A DNA stretch of 64,000 bases from Brenneria izadpanahii. Lineage in GTDB: Bacteria; Pseudomonadota; Gammaproteobacteria; Enterobacterales; Enterobacteriaceae. The stretch is taken from positions 2,170,001-2,234,000 of the forward strand of contig NZ_CP050854.1 of NCBI RefSeq assembly GCF_017569925.1, written 5' to 3'. Each line of letters opens with the position of its first letter. The first letter of the stretch is position 1. Below are positions 1 through 7,582 of the stretch, piece by piece. Under the pieces are notes generated by a model. It did not search any database. It saw only the letters and a list, made by a program, of their open reading frames with translations, and was not told where the DNA came from. The translations under genes were made by a program, and so were the position numbers.

Positions 1-198
1 CTGCTCGCCAACGGACGGCGCCCACCAGCCGCGGGAGCGTCCGGCGCGCCGGGTCAGCCAGTTAAGCCAGCCGGTGGTCATTTCCCCGGTCTGCACCCGG
101 CACAAGGCGTCACCCGTGTTGACGTGGGTGACGACGCCGACACGGATCAAATTGTGGAATAGGCGCATAATTTCGGTAAGGTTGGCTTGTGTGTTCAT
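1..198 (-). CDS. P2-like phage baseplate assembly protein V, partial (C-terminus outside window)
   Basis: The reverse strand reads 66 codons from an ATG at 198 to the window edge without a stop. The protein begins MNTQANLTEIMRLFHNLIRV and continues with a Gly/Trp/Arg-rich stretch, the usual N-terminus of P2 gpV baseplate spike proteins. GpV forms the trimeric spike at the tail tip that pierces the host outer membrane. A gpS remnant lies upstream in the same direction (1302-1617), which matches the P2 late order S then V. I recognise the family by its N-terminus only. Whether the rest is intact lies outside the window. Confidence 0.8.
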   Translation of the reverse strand, partial: MNTQANLTEIMRLFHNLIRVGVVTHVNTGDALCRVQTGEMTTGWLNWLTRRAGRSRGWWAPSVGEQ

Positions 199-321
199 GC
201 GAGAAAGGATGCCGTCGGGGAAATTTTGCGGCAATTGATGTGTGTTTGTTGACACGTAAAACAACAAGCGGTAGAACACACCGTGACCGCTATTGTTAAG
301 GAATGATAATAGGGAGCAATA

Positions 322-915
322 ATGGCAACAAAAGAAGAGGGTTTCCGCAATCTTACGGCGGGTGAACTTAGGATAACCCGCACAGTTTTCAAGGATGCTA
401 TTAATTACGGGATGGTTAAGGTTTATAACGGCGAGTATATCCCTTTTGGAATGCAATATGATAGTACGGCTGTTACACCGAATGGCAATATGTATTGGCC
501 TAAAAAAATATTTAAAGAAGATTTCTCTTCACAATCACCGGAAATACAAAATTGGTTCATTCATGAAATGACGCATGTCTGGCAGTATCAGATGGGGATG
601 AATGTGAGAACGCGGGGGGCAATGAGTTGGGCCGCTAATTATGAATATTGGTTACCTGACTACAAAACTTTGGCTAATTTTAATATGGAACAACAAGCCG
701 GAATTGTCGCCGATTATTTTACACTGGAGCGTTTTGGTATAAATTCCTGGATGCGAGCAAAGGATTTTAAAGGTATCGTTGGTCCTGATTTGAAGAAAAA
801 GTATCAAAATGCACTAAAATACTTTCTTTATCACCGCGCGACAGGAAATGTTTATGGAACTGAAATTATTTTCTTTCAGCTTAATTGTTTTATTATTAGC
901 TGGGTGTGGACATAA
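322..915 (+). CDS. Putative zinc metallopeptidase (HEMTH motif), phage/T6SS-type effector-like protein
   Basis: This 197-residue protein has a zincin-type HExxH motif (H81, E82, H85 in HEMTHVWQ) and a later MEQQA segment (E123) that could supply a third zinc ligand. Such small HEMTH proteins are known beside Rhs/VgrG and phage tail genes, where they are thought to act on cell-envelope or protein targets; the substrate here is unknown. GGGAG lies just before the ATG. It is AT-rich compared with its flanks and reads opposite to the phage genes gpS and gpV on either side, so it looks like cargo. The last 68 bases overlap the downstream lipoprotein gene, suggesting coupling. No signal peptide is seen. 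Confidence 0.65.
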   Translation: MATKEEGFRNLTAGELRITRTVFKDAINYGMVKVYNGEYIPFGMQYDSTAVTPNGNMYWPKKIFKEDFSSQSPEIQNWFIHEMTHVWQYQMGMNVRTRGAMSWAANYEYWLPDYKTLANFNMEQQAGIVADYFTLERFGINSWMRAKDFKGIVGPDLKKKYQNALKYFLYHRATGNVYGTEIIFFQLNCFIISWVWT

Positions 916-1261
916 AACCGCTTTCCGTGTGGCTTCTGTTACTCTGAATAATAATCAGCCTTGTATTTCCGTTCAGAAAGAATCTGTCACTAAGGATGGT
1001 CGTTCAAAACTGGTTAGTGTCACTATTTACCAAAGAGATAGTGCTGGTGAAATGCGTACGGTTTGGGAAAAAAATGATATAAAAAATCCAACTTATGCAA
1101 CATTACCTCAGCAATGTATTCCAATATCATATGACTTTGAACCGGATAAAGAATATAGCGTCAGTGTAGTAACAGATATTTCTGATGATACAGTGGAGTC
1201 CAAGCGTATATGGGTAAGAAATTTTACACTGGAAGAATTGAAATCGCAGGAAAATAAGTAA
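854..1261 (+). CDS. Small periplasmic lipoprotein, candidate immunity partner
   Basis: About 135 residues. The N-terminus is a lipoprotein signal with lipobox LLAGC, so the mature protein should be anchored to a membrane facing the periplasm. The rest is a compact beta-rich domain with two further cysteines. It resembles the family annotated as putative T6SS immunity periplasmic lipoproteins; this is recognition by eye. An in-frame ATG at 848 is possible, but AGGAA seven bases before 854 favours the later start. It overlaps the HEMTH peptidase gene and has the same AT-rich composition. I infer a toxin-immunity or enzyme-inhibitor pair; the sequence does not prove binding. Confidence 0.55.
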   Translation: MELKLFSFSLIVLLLAGCGHKTAFRVASVTLNNNQPCISVQKESVTKDGRSKLVSVTIYQRDSAGEMRTVWEKNDIKNPTYATLPQQCIPISYDFEPDKEYSVSVVTDISDDTVESKRIWVRNFTLEELKSQENK

Positions 1262-1301
1262 CTGATGTTATGAATTGCCCCGAATTACGGGGCAATGTGT
1301 T

Positions 1302-1617
1302 TTATTGGCTCAGATGTTCTATCAGCAGCTCGTCAACCGTTTTTATATCTGCTTTACTAAATCCCAACAACTGCCTTGCCTCATATTGCACATCGTCACT
1401 AGGGCGATCGCGTAGACCGTAGTGATGCACGCGAGCCATGCGCTGAACCCGGCCGACAAACTCCACGCTGGCCGCATCCGCTGCGTCTTTAGCTTTCAGG
1501 TACTTGGCTGTGCGCAGTTTCTGGAACATCTGACGCTTAACCCGGCCTTTTTTACCTTCAATCGGCTTCGCTTTGCGTGGGGCGTAGGGCGTGCCGTCCG
1601 GCGCCTGCTGCTGCCTG
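1302..1617 (-). pseudogene. Remnant of P2-like tail completion protein gpS (phage virion morphogenesis), 5' end lost
   Basis: The reverse strand reads open from about 1617 to a stop at 1302. It contains [17 protein letters not shown] followed by VEFVGRVQRMARVHHYGLRD, both characteristic of the gpS/virion morphogenesis family that completes P2-type tails. The family's N-terminal part is missing: homology stops where the IS3 orfB fragment begins on the other strand, near 1618. An internal ATG at 1529 would give a 75-residue product, but this is better read as a truncated gene. GpS lies upstream of gpV in P2, and here the two are separated by the peptidase/lipoprotein cargo. Confidence 0.7.
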
Positions 1618-1975
1618 ATGGGTTGGTCGATGTCCTCGCGGATGACGGCACAGCGGGTCTGCGATGCATTACAGATGGCGCTGTGGCGTCGGAAGCGGCC
1701 GGAACAGGTTATTGTTCATACAGATAGAGGCGGTCAGTACTGTTCAGCGGATTACCAGACTTTACTGAAACGGCATAATCTGCGTGGCAGTATGAGTGCA
1801 AAAGGCTGCTGTTATGATAATGCCTGTGCAGAAAGCTTCTTTCATTCGCTGAAGGTGGAATGCATCCACGGTGAACACGTCGCCAGCCGTGAAATAATGC
1901 GAAGCACAGTGTTTAATTATATAGAGTGTGATTACAATCGCCGGCGCCGTCACAGTGCCTGCGGCGGTCTCCACA
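1618..1975 (+). mobile_element. IS3-type insertion sequence fragment (3' part of orfB transposase)
   Basis: The forward strand encodes the C-terminal part of an IS3-group OrfB integrase (DDE, rve fold), from [11 protein letters not shown] through [17 protein letters not shown] and [18 protein letters not shown] to [13 protein letters not shown]. The HTDRG aspartate and the downstream ESFFHSLK glutamate are catalytic-core residues of this family. The usual SPEQFE ending is gone, replaced at about 1970 by unrelated sequence. The 5' junction is inside gpS. It cannot encode a working transposase. The missing front part of such an element occurs on the opposite strand at 4427-4740. Confidence 0.85.
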
Positions 1976-2085
1976 TTACGTGGGTAGGATCACTTATCTC
2001 ATCAGCGGCTTTCTCCGTTGCTGATAAACTTCCGTCTCTCACTGCCGATAACTTGTCCATAGGTCTGTTTATTGAGGGCAAGGAT

Positions 2086-2805
2086 GTGAGGATATTGATT
2101 TTATTTCTGGCGGCGATTTCGTTTTCGGTAATGGCTGACGCTGATAAAGAAAGATGGAGTCACTCATTTGAAAAAGATAAATTCGACGGATTTCATATAG
2201 AAACAGCAACCACTGATAATGGAATTGCAAAGATGCAATTGCAAAGACGTGCTGGTATGTTTTCACTGAATTTGTTCATGTATGGTGGTAAATTTTCTTG
2301 CGGAGAAGATTGTACTGTAAGGATTAAACTTGATGATAATGAACCTAAAACGTACATAGCGTTGGGAAACAAAAATGAAAGAATTTTAAGTATCATTCTT
2401 AATAAGAAAGATATAAATGCCATAAAGCAATCAAGATCAATTGATATAGAAACAAATGTAATGGATTATGGTTTTAATTATAATGGAAAGAAAATATATT
2501 CATTTTCCTTACTAGGGAACCCGTTTGTTGGTGAGGTTCATGTTAATATCGAGTATATAAGAAGACTGGTATCTTCTGGCAAGAAACCGCAAACGTTAAG
2601 CGCAGAGAATGGCGGAAAGAAAATTGAATCATTTAAAACATGCAAAAAGGTTTTTTATGATTATTACAATAATAAAAATTATATTTCATTAATAGAGCGT
2701 GAAGATGCAAGGGTTTTGGTTGGGTTTATTTATTCCAGTGTGGGTGGGGTGATGTTTAGTTGCAGTGATGAAATAAGTAAAATAATAATTCTTGAATATA
2801 TGTAA
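2086..2805 (+). CDS. Exported protein of unknown function (239 aa)
   Basis: The reading frame is joined by chance to the IS3 fragment upstream, so a start inside is needed. GTG at 2086, preceded by a GAGG-containing stretch, gives a short basic start and a hydrophobic core ending in SVMADA, a plausible Sec signal peptide with cleavage after ADA. The mature part is AT-rich, Lys/Asn/Ile-rich, with four cysteines that could form disulfides and many alternating hydrophobic stretches suggesting beta structure. I do not recognise the family. A strong terminator follows at 2821. Base composition points to recent acquisition. A different start further upstream cannot be excluded. Confidence 0.5.
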   Translation: MRILILFLAAISFSVMADADKERWSHSFEKDKFDGFHIETATTDNGIAKMQLQRRAGMFSLNLFMYGGKFSCGEDCTVRIKLDDNEPKTYIALGNKNERILSIILNKKDINAIKQSRSIDIETNVMDYGFNYNGKKIYSFSLLGNPFVGEVHVNIEYIRRLVSSGKKPQTLSAENGGKKIESFKTCKKVFYDYYNNKNYISLIEREDARVLVGFIYSSVGGVMFSCSDEISKIIILEYM

Positions 2806-2820
2806 TATCAAGAAAATTTA

Positions 2821-2842
2821 ACCCGCTAAAAGCGGGTTTTTT
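2821..2842 (+). terminator. Rho-independent terminator
   Basis: A 7-bp stem ACCCGCT/AGCGGGT with a three-base loop is followed by a run of Ts, 16 bases after the stop of the exported protein gene. Confidence 0.85.
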
Positions 2843-2869
2843 AATGCCTGGAGAATACATTGGCTGAAA

Positions 2870-3046
2870 ATGCAGGAACAATCGATTCTCTGTTGGTTTC
2901 GCTTGGGCTGGAAACTGTGCCAAATCATTCCAGAAAGGTGCGGACGCCAGCAAAGGTGTCACCGATGGAATGTTACAACTTGCGCCGCTGCTGGTGTTGG
3001 CACAAAACATCCACGAATTCCACTAACGGGGATTTCAACGCCGACG
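2870..3046 (+). pseudogene. Unassigned gene fragment
   Basis: One frame reads FAWAGNCAKSFQKGADASKG, then TDGMLQLAPLLVLAQNIHEF, and stops. It has no start codon or ribosome site of its own, and is cut off just after the terminator. It looks like the end of a larger protein, but I cannot name the family. Overlapping frames of similar length exist, so the choice of frame rests only on protein-like composition. Confidence 0.25.
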
Positions 3047-3050
3047 ATCA

Positions 3051-3230
3051 ATGAACAACACTGGCACAATTTATATTGGGGCCGGGAATTTTAGTGGATG
3101 GACAGATCCCGCCGCTAGATTCGGAGACAAAAATTACCCTGTCGGAATTGTGATGAACATGTATTGGGAATGGACTATTGGAGCGCAAAAATATTACCAC
3201 CAGTTCGTCCCATACACGCTAACTGCATAA
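3051..3230 (+). pseudogene. Short open frame, possible phage tail-protein end (59 codons)
   Basis: ATG at 3051 opens a 59-codon frame rich in Gly, Tyr and Trp (contains YWEWTIGAQKYYHQF). It sits directly before an invertase remnant. In phages with invertible tail fibres, short alternative tail-fibre ends lie next to the invertase gene. The resemblance is one of composition and position only; it could equally be a chance frame. Confidence 0.25.
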
Positions 3231-3235
3231 CTTAA

Positions 3236-3397
3236 GTGCGTGAACAAGGGCGAATTGGCGGCCGCCGGCCGAAAATGACACAGGATGTTATCCATCATGC
3301 GCGTCAGATGTTGACGAATGGCGTTTTACGAAAACAGGTAGCGAATGTTTGTGGCATGACTGTGAAGACAATTTATAAGCATTTCCGTGCCAGTTAA
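3236..3397 (+). pseudogene. C-terminal remnant of a Gin/Hin-type serine recombinase (DNA invertase)
   Basis: The frame reads GRIGGRRPK followed by VIHHARQMLTNGVLRKQVAN and then VKTIYKHFRAS and a stop. The GGRRPK linker and the C-terminal helix-turn-helix are diagnostic of the Gin/Hin/Pin resolvase-invertase family. The whole catalytic domain with the active-site serine is absent, and an upstream stop at 3233 closes the frame, so only the DNA-binding tail survives. Such invertases flip phage tail-fibre or surface-protein segments. Confidence 0.75.
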
Positions 3398-3836
3398 TTG
3401 ATCGGTTATAGCGATCAATTAACCCGAATCGATCTGTACAAACGTTTATAAAATATACAGCTCAGGTGTCATGATTAATAGGTGACGAAAAACTATAAAA
3501 ACGGCACTAGGGGAAGCAGCCCATCGAGTTACCGATGGGCTTTTTCTTTCGAGAGGCTTGATAGCGATTCTTTGCTATCAGCTGCGCGAACACGATCGCA
3601 ACAAAAGGCTACTTTTTCACAGCAAGGTATCGCAAAAATCAATTAAATAGGCCATTTTTTAATGATTTTTGATATGCTGCCGAAATTTTAATAATCCGCT
3701 ACCAGTGCGGGTTTTTATGTCTTCAGAAAATGGGCGAGCGCCAATAGAGTCATACGGCTGTTTAAATTAACATATAACTATTACCGGCATAATATTGGTA
3801 TTATTTATGGGTGAATGAAATAAATTTGGAGTATAT
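3398..3836 (+). other. AT-rich intergenic stretch with one terminator
   Basis: No convincing gene is visible on either strand. Apart from the hairpin at 3519-3550, I see only AT-rich sequence that probably contains the promoter of the ankyrin gene. Confidence 0.5.
3519..3550 (+). terminator. Rho-independent terminator
   Basis: An 8-bp stem GCCCATCG/CGATGGGC with a six-base loop is followed by TTTTTCTTTC. Confidence 0.8.
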
Positions 3837-4196
3837 ATGAAATTGGTTTTATCATTTGTTGTTGCTATTTTGTTTTCCTCCGCTGTTTTTGCTGCTGATT
3901 CAAATTTGAGCGATCTTATTTGGTCAAAGAAAGAAAATAGCGAAGCTATTCAAATAATGAATAACAATCCTAAATTGATTAACTCAAAAAACAGACTTGG
4001 TTATACCCCACTGCATTTAGCCAGCATGGTTGGCAATAAAGAGATAGTTATATTTCTTTTAGAGAAAGGCGCTGATGTCAATGCCACTGACGGGGAAGGG
4101 TATAGCCCCTTAGTCAGAGCTAAAGCTAATCACCATCAAGATATAGTTGAAATCTTGATCAAGAATGGCGGAAAGGAGTTAGAGCCACAGATTTAG
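3837..4196 (+). CDS. Secreted ankyrin-repeat protein (119 aa)
   Basis: Residues 1-19 form a clear Sec signal peptide with cleavage after VFA. Two ankyrin repeats follow; the canonical one reads LGYTPLHLASMVGNKEIVIFLLEKGADVNA and the next GEGYSPLVRAKANHHQDIVEILIKNG. Ankyrin repeats mediate protein binding, and exported bacterial forms often sit beside effector or toxin genes as binding partners. GGAG precedes the ATG by eight bases. The gene is AT-rich, stands alone between two terminators, and lies among phage and IS debris, suggesting horizontally acquired cargo. Its partner is not evident in the window. Confidence 0.75.
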   Translation: MKLVLSFVVAILFSSAVFAADSNLSDLIWSKKENSEAIQIMNNNPKLINSKNRLGYTPLHLASMVGNKEIVIFLLEKGADVNATDGEGYSPLVRAKANHHQDIVEILIKNGGKELEPQI

Positions 4197-4262
4197 GCTG
4201 ACTTAATGCGTTAACCCAAATCACTATGCATTAAGTAACTCCACTCATAAGACAATATTCAA

Positions 4263-4286
4263 GGCTCACTTCGGTGAGCCTTTTCT
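4263..4286 (+). terminator. Rho-independent terminator
   Basis: A stem GGCTCAC/GTGAGCC with a short TTCG-type loop and a T-rich tail lies 66 bases after the ankyrin gene stop. Confidence 0.8.
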
Positions 4287-4333
4287 TTTCCCGTAAATCA
4301 CTCACAGCGCCGACCATTCGGGAGGTAAGGATC

Positions 4334-4427
4334 ATGAAAATGCCAGACAAAATCCCCGACCTGTGGGCGCAAATCATTGCGTGGTTTACCGCATGGTTTA
4401 CTGCTCACAAAGAGGAAGCTGGCTATT
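4334..4427 (+). pseudogene. 5' remnant of a phage holin gene
   Basis: GGAGGTAAGGATC precedes the ATG at 4334, an excellent ribosome site. The first residues, MKMPDKIPDLWAQIIAW, match the N-terminus of lambda/P2-type phage holins, small membrane proteins that time lysis. After about 31 codons the holin sequence ends at an IS3 fragment reading the other way. The frame continues by chance to 4777, but that part has no holin character. Confidence 0.6.
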
Positions 4428-4740
4428 CAGCCGCTGCGGGAGACCTGAAACACGCGGGCCATCGCTTTGATGCTGAATTCAGCCTGATATTTTTCGATGA
4501 AGTCATACTTCATTTCAGGCGTTTCGCAAAGTATGTCGCGGCCTTTTGGAGAATGGCCGGTTCCTCTGCCTGTTCAGCCAACTATCTATTAAGACGGGCA
4601 TTTTCAGCAGCCAGTTCGTTCTCTCGCTCAGACGATGTCAGTTGTTGCTGTTGTTTACTGCGCCCGGCGTACAGTTGCGACTCGTGTAAGCTGAGTTGGC
4701 GAGCCGCAGCGGCAACCCCGATATGCGCATGCTGGGTAAG
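4427..4740 (-). mobile_element. IS3-type insertion sequence fragment (orfA and start of orfB)
   Basis: Read on the reverse strand, the sequence gives IGVAAAARQLSLHESQLY, then a Lys/Gln/Glu-rich coiled-coil and [14 protein letters not shown], the hallmark end of IS3 OrfA. It is followed in the expected overlapping frame by [17 protein letters not shown], the start of OrfB. OrfA carries an in-frame TAG. OrfB stops after about 25 codons at the holin junction. This is the front part of the same IS type whose rear part is at 1618-1975, but in the opposite orientation. Confidence 0.8.
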
Positions 4741-4974
4741 ATCAAAGGTACAACCGGATAACCGGAGTAAAACTTAATTGCTGCGCTGATGAGATGAGAT
4801 CAACGGCGCGGGTCTTCCGATGTTTGTGTGTTGGGTTACGCACTTCATTGTTCCGAGACGCTGTCTGGCGATGGCGACTTAATTGGCGTTTCAATCGGGA
4901 AGTGATAATGATCTTGAATGATAAAACGTAACCAATTAAGATAAATTCTCTTTTAATCAGGAAGATTAATTATC

Positions 4975-5220
4975 ATGTTTGGTTTTGACAGGCTCATAAC
5001 ACCTAAGATCATCAGCATTCTCTATGTTATTACCGTTGTTCTGCTGCTTTTCGCGGCTGTGGTCCAATTTATGTCAGGCGGCGTGTCAGCAGCAATAGGG
5101 TTTATTGTGATAGCTATTTTCTCTCGTATATTCTTTGAATGCATTATGATCGCATTCAAAAATAACGAATATCTTCGCCGTATTGCTGAGTCGCTGGAAA
5201 AAGATAAAATTCAGCCGTAA
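4975..5220 (+). CDS. DUF4282-like small membrane protein
   Basis: 81 residues beginning with an F-D-x-L-I-T-P-K-I signature typical of DUF4282 proteins. Two hydrophobic helices (about residues 13-30 and 36-60) predict an inner-membrane protein with short cytoplasmic ends; the C-terminus is charged. Function of the family is unknown. AGGAAG lies nine bases before the ATG. It stands alone, with no operon partner within 100 bases. Confidence 0.7.
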   Translation: MFGFDRLITPKIISILYVITVVLLLFAAVVQFMSGGVSAAIGFIVIAIFSRIFFECIMIAFKNNEYLRRIAESLEKDKIQP

Positions 5221-5271
5221 GACGGTTGAATATTTATTGGCGCCGCCATATAGATTTATTGCGCACATCCC

Positions 5272-5295
5272 AAGCCCTGGCATCTGCCGGGGCTT
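5272..5295 (+). terminator. Probable terminator hairpin
   Basis: The AAGCCC/GGGCTT stem extends inward through TGGC/GCCG pairing and is followed by a modest T-rich tail, 51 bases after the DUF4282-like gene. Confidence 0.5.
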
Positions 5296-5341
5296 GTTAT
5301 TTGGATAATGTCCCGGTATAAATATTTTGCTTGATGGAGAT

Positions 5342-5659
5342 ATGCAAGCCATGCGTTGTGAATCCTGCGCTGATCTCTGCGTTAAATATGTGATCCGTAC
5401 ACCCAATGATTTGCGCAAAGCCATCCGAATAGCTGCGCAAAATGTGCAAGATGGCACCATTACGGAAATAAAGGCCGATCCAGATTGGAATCAATTTAGT
5501 TTTGAAGAGTGTGCGAAAACGATGCGCTGGGGCGATATTGTCGCCTATCAGTTCGTCTGTAATCGTTGTGGGCGACGATTTACTCTTGGGGCTGAAACTT
5601 ATCACGGCAGCGGCGGAAGCTGGGAGCCCGATAAGGGGAAACACCCGATTATAGATTAG
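5342..5659 (+). CDS. Hypothetical protein with zinc-ribbon-like cysteine pairs (105 aa)
   Basis: The protein has CESCADLC near the N-terminus and CNRCGRRF in the second half, two paired-cysteine knuckles that could bind one zinc. Between them is a charged alpha-helical segment (NDLRKAIRIAAQN), and the C-terminus is Gly/Trp-rich. I do not recognise a named family. Start choice is uncertain: ATG at 5342 or 5351 are both near a GGAG. There is no signal peptide, so it is probably cytoplasmic. Neighbours give no functional clue. Confidence 0.55.
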   Translation: MQAMRCESCADLCVKYVIRTPNDLRKAIRIAAQNVQDGTITEIKADPDWNQFSFEECAKTMRWGDIVAYQFVCNRCGRRFTLGAETYHGSGGSWEPDKGKHPIID

Positions 5660-6040
5660 GTAGGAATAGAAAACGGGCCAGCCATTTTAACTCGTTCGAA
5701 AATGCCCGATTTATCCGAAATCTTATCTCCGGCCTAAACCAAAATCTGTTTTTTCTCGCGGCTCGTGATAGCGCCGGTCAGCTTGATGGCGCTATGTTCA
5801 CGCCGTTTTAGGCAAATTTCCTCTCTCATTCTCGCACATACGCACGCTGCAACTACCAACGAGGTTATCGATATACGCAGGCCAGGCGGCCGCGCGGAGG
5901 ATATCAATTATTGGGCAAAAAAATAATGAGGACAAAGGGTTAATATTGCCGTTGGACAGGACAACGCACTAAAAGTGAATATCTATCACCCTGAAACAGT
6001 AAAATATTACATTTATTTTACTGAATATAATTACATTGAT
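5660..6040 (+). other. Intergenic stretch without recognisable gene
   Basis: No convincing coding frame or structured RNA is visible. The last 66 bases before 6041 are open in frame with the membrane-protein gene, but lack a good ribosome site. Confidence 0.4.
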
Positions 6041-6646
6041 ATGAAATTGATTTTTAGACAGTTTATTTTTCTTTTGTTTTCGGCGGTGATTGTGATGCTG
6101 GCGGTAATGGCGCTATTTTTAGATGTCCAATGGCTTCACAATGAAGTTAAAGAGACCTCCATTACAGAGATTTCCCAGGCGTCGATACTGGCGGCGATCG
6201 TGTGTTCGAACCTATTTCAGGCGGTTAGGAGCAGAGAGGGCAAACGAGGCTTTGTGCTGATAGCCGGATTTTTCGGCTGTATGCTTATTCGAGAAATGGA
6301 CTTTGTGTTTGACATGATAGCGCATGGTTCATGGCTATGGTTTGCTCTGTCAGTGGCCATCGGAACTATATTTTTTTGCTTTAAAAAACCATCAGATACG
6401 ATTCATCAACTGACGGTTTTCATTCGCCATCCTGCTTATGGAATGATGTTTTCCGGGCTTCTTTGCGTTTTGGTTTTTTCCCGTCTATTTGGGATGCAGG
6501 TTCTATGGCAAGATCTTATGCGGGACGGATATATCCGGTCGGTAAAAAATATAGTGGAAGAGGGAACCGAGCTTTTTGGCTATGCGCTTTGTTTGATTTC
6601 AACATTCTGGTTCATGGCGAGAAGTAATGAAAAGAAGGCGTTGTAG
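6041..6646 (+). CDS. Integral membrane protein of unknown function (about 201 aa)
   Basis: From the ATG at 6041 the protein has about five or six hydrophobic segments, the first at residues 9-28. A conserved-looking stretch RGFVLIAGFFGCMLIREMDF lies mid-protein, with a charged ending. Homologues of this shape occur as uncharacterised membrane proteins in enterobacteria; I know no function. A longer frame opens at 5975, but its extra residues are polar and lack a ribosome site. The 217 bases after it contain no gene I can support. Confidence 0.6.
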   Translation: MKLIFRQFIFLLFSAVIVMLAVMALFLDVQWLHNEVKETSITEISQASILAAIVCSNLFQAVRSREGKRGFVLIAGFFGCMLIREMDFVFDMIAHGSWLWFALSVAIGTIFFCFKKPSDTIHQLTVFIRHPAYGMMFSGLLCVLVFSRLFGMQVLWQDLMRDGYIRSVKNIVEEGTELFGYALCLISTFWFMARSNEKKAL

Positions 6647-6863
6647 CGGAACAACGCAGAGTGGGAAGCGGTATGTGGCTGGATGGTTGAAGCCGGCTTC
6701 ACAAAGGGCGCGTCGTTTAATCCCCGCAGGGACGTAAAGGCGTCACTTTCAAAGATCATGACGATTACAAACGGGGCTTCAGAACAGAAAGTGGGGGGCG
6801 AATAGGCCGCACTCCAATTATGCACCGGTATTATTACCGGTTCCTGTCTTACTGAAAATTATG

Positions 6864-7352
6864 TCAGGAGCAAGAGTGCGGTTGCAGTATTTTATTCATA
6901 TTTATCCCAGTCACCTGAAAACCGGTGGATTGGTAAACATGCGTCGCCAGTTTATTATCCGGGGCTACGCGTAATTTGATTTGAATAAATCCTTCTGCCG
7001 AGAGTTTATCTTCCAGGCATTTCATCGTGCGTTTACCGAAGCCCCGGCCCCGGTAATCCGAGAAAATATAGAAATCGTTAATATAAGCCGAGCGGGCGGT
7101 AGGATCAGGCCGGTACCATAAATAGCCGAGCGTTTTTTCCGCTCCGCCGTCGCGTATGACGATGCAGAGTAAAACCTGTCCGGCGGTATCGACGCCATTC
7201 GCCAAACTTATCGCCACTTCACGCTGCGCCTGCTGTAAGGCGTCTTCTTCGGGGATCTGGTAACTTGAAGATATTTCCGCTGCATAGTCGGGAATGAAGT
7301 AAGCCAAATAATCTGAAAACTCACTGCTTAGCATTGCTCTAAATGAAATCAT
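6864..7352 (-). CDS. GNAT family N-acetyltransferase
   Basis: About 162 residues from the ATG at 7352, chosen because GGAA precedes it at suitable distance; an upstream in-frame start at 7382 is possible. The acetyl-CoA pyrophosphate-binding motif RGRGFG (Q/RxxGxG/A) lies in the middle, followed by the usual helix, then LRVAPDNKLATHVYQSTGF, the beta6-beta7 region of GNAT folds. The acceptor substrate cannot be told from sequence. It stands alone, facing left. Confidence 0.85.
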   Translation of the reverse strand: MISFRAMLSSEFSDYLAYFIPDYAAEISSSYQIPEEDALQQAQREVAISLANGVDTAGQVLLCIVIRDGGAEKTLGYLWYRPDPTARSAYINDFYIFSDYRGRGFGKRTMKCLEDKLSAEGFIQIKLRVAPDNKLATHVYQSTGFQVTGINMNKILQPHSCS

Positions 7353-7582
7353 TTTTTCTTTTCCATCGAACTTATTCAGCACGCGAAAGTGCGCTACGGT
7401 AGACGCTGCGGCGCGCCAGTCGGGTTGAATAAGGGGATTTCTGTATATTTGCTGGACGGCCAGTTGCTGAATCCGAACGGGGTCGGCGGCCGCATGTCAA
7501 ATATCCGGGAGATGCCCCGGATAACGAGAGTGTAAATCAAGGCTTGAAGGAACAAAAATAAGTTTTGCCGTTGTCAAAAGCG

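Noticed and set aside
1591..2805. A single 404-residue protein
   Set aside because: The front is IS3 transposase and the rear is an exported protein with its own signal peptide; the join is a chance in-frame fusion with no ribosome site at the start.
4274..4777. A 167-residue forward gene
   Set aside because: Only the stretch from 4334 to about 4427 is holin-like; the rest is the antisense of an IS3 orfA fragment.
6647..6863. A short forward frame reading into possible phage sequence
   Set aside because: About 45 codons without a convincing start, ribosome site or recognisable family.
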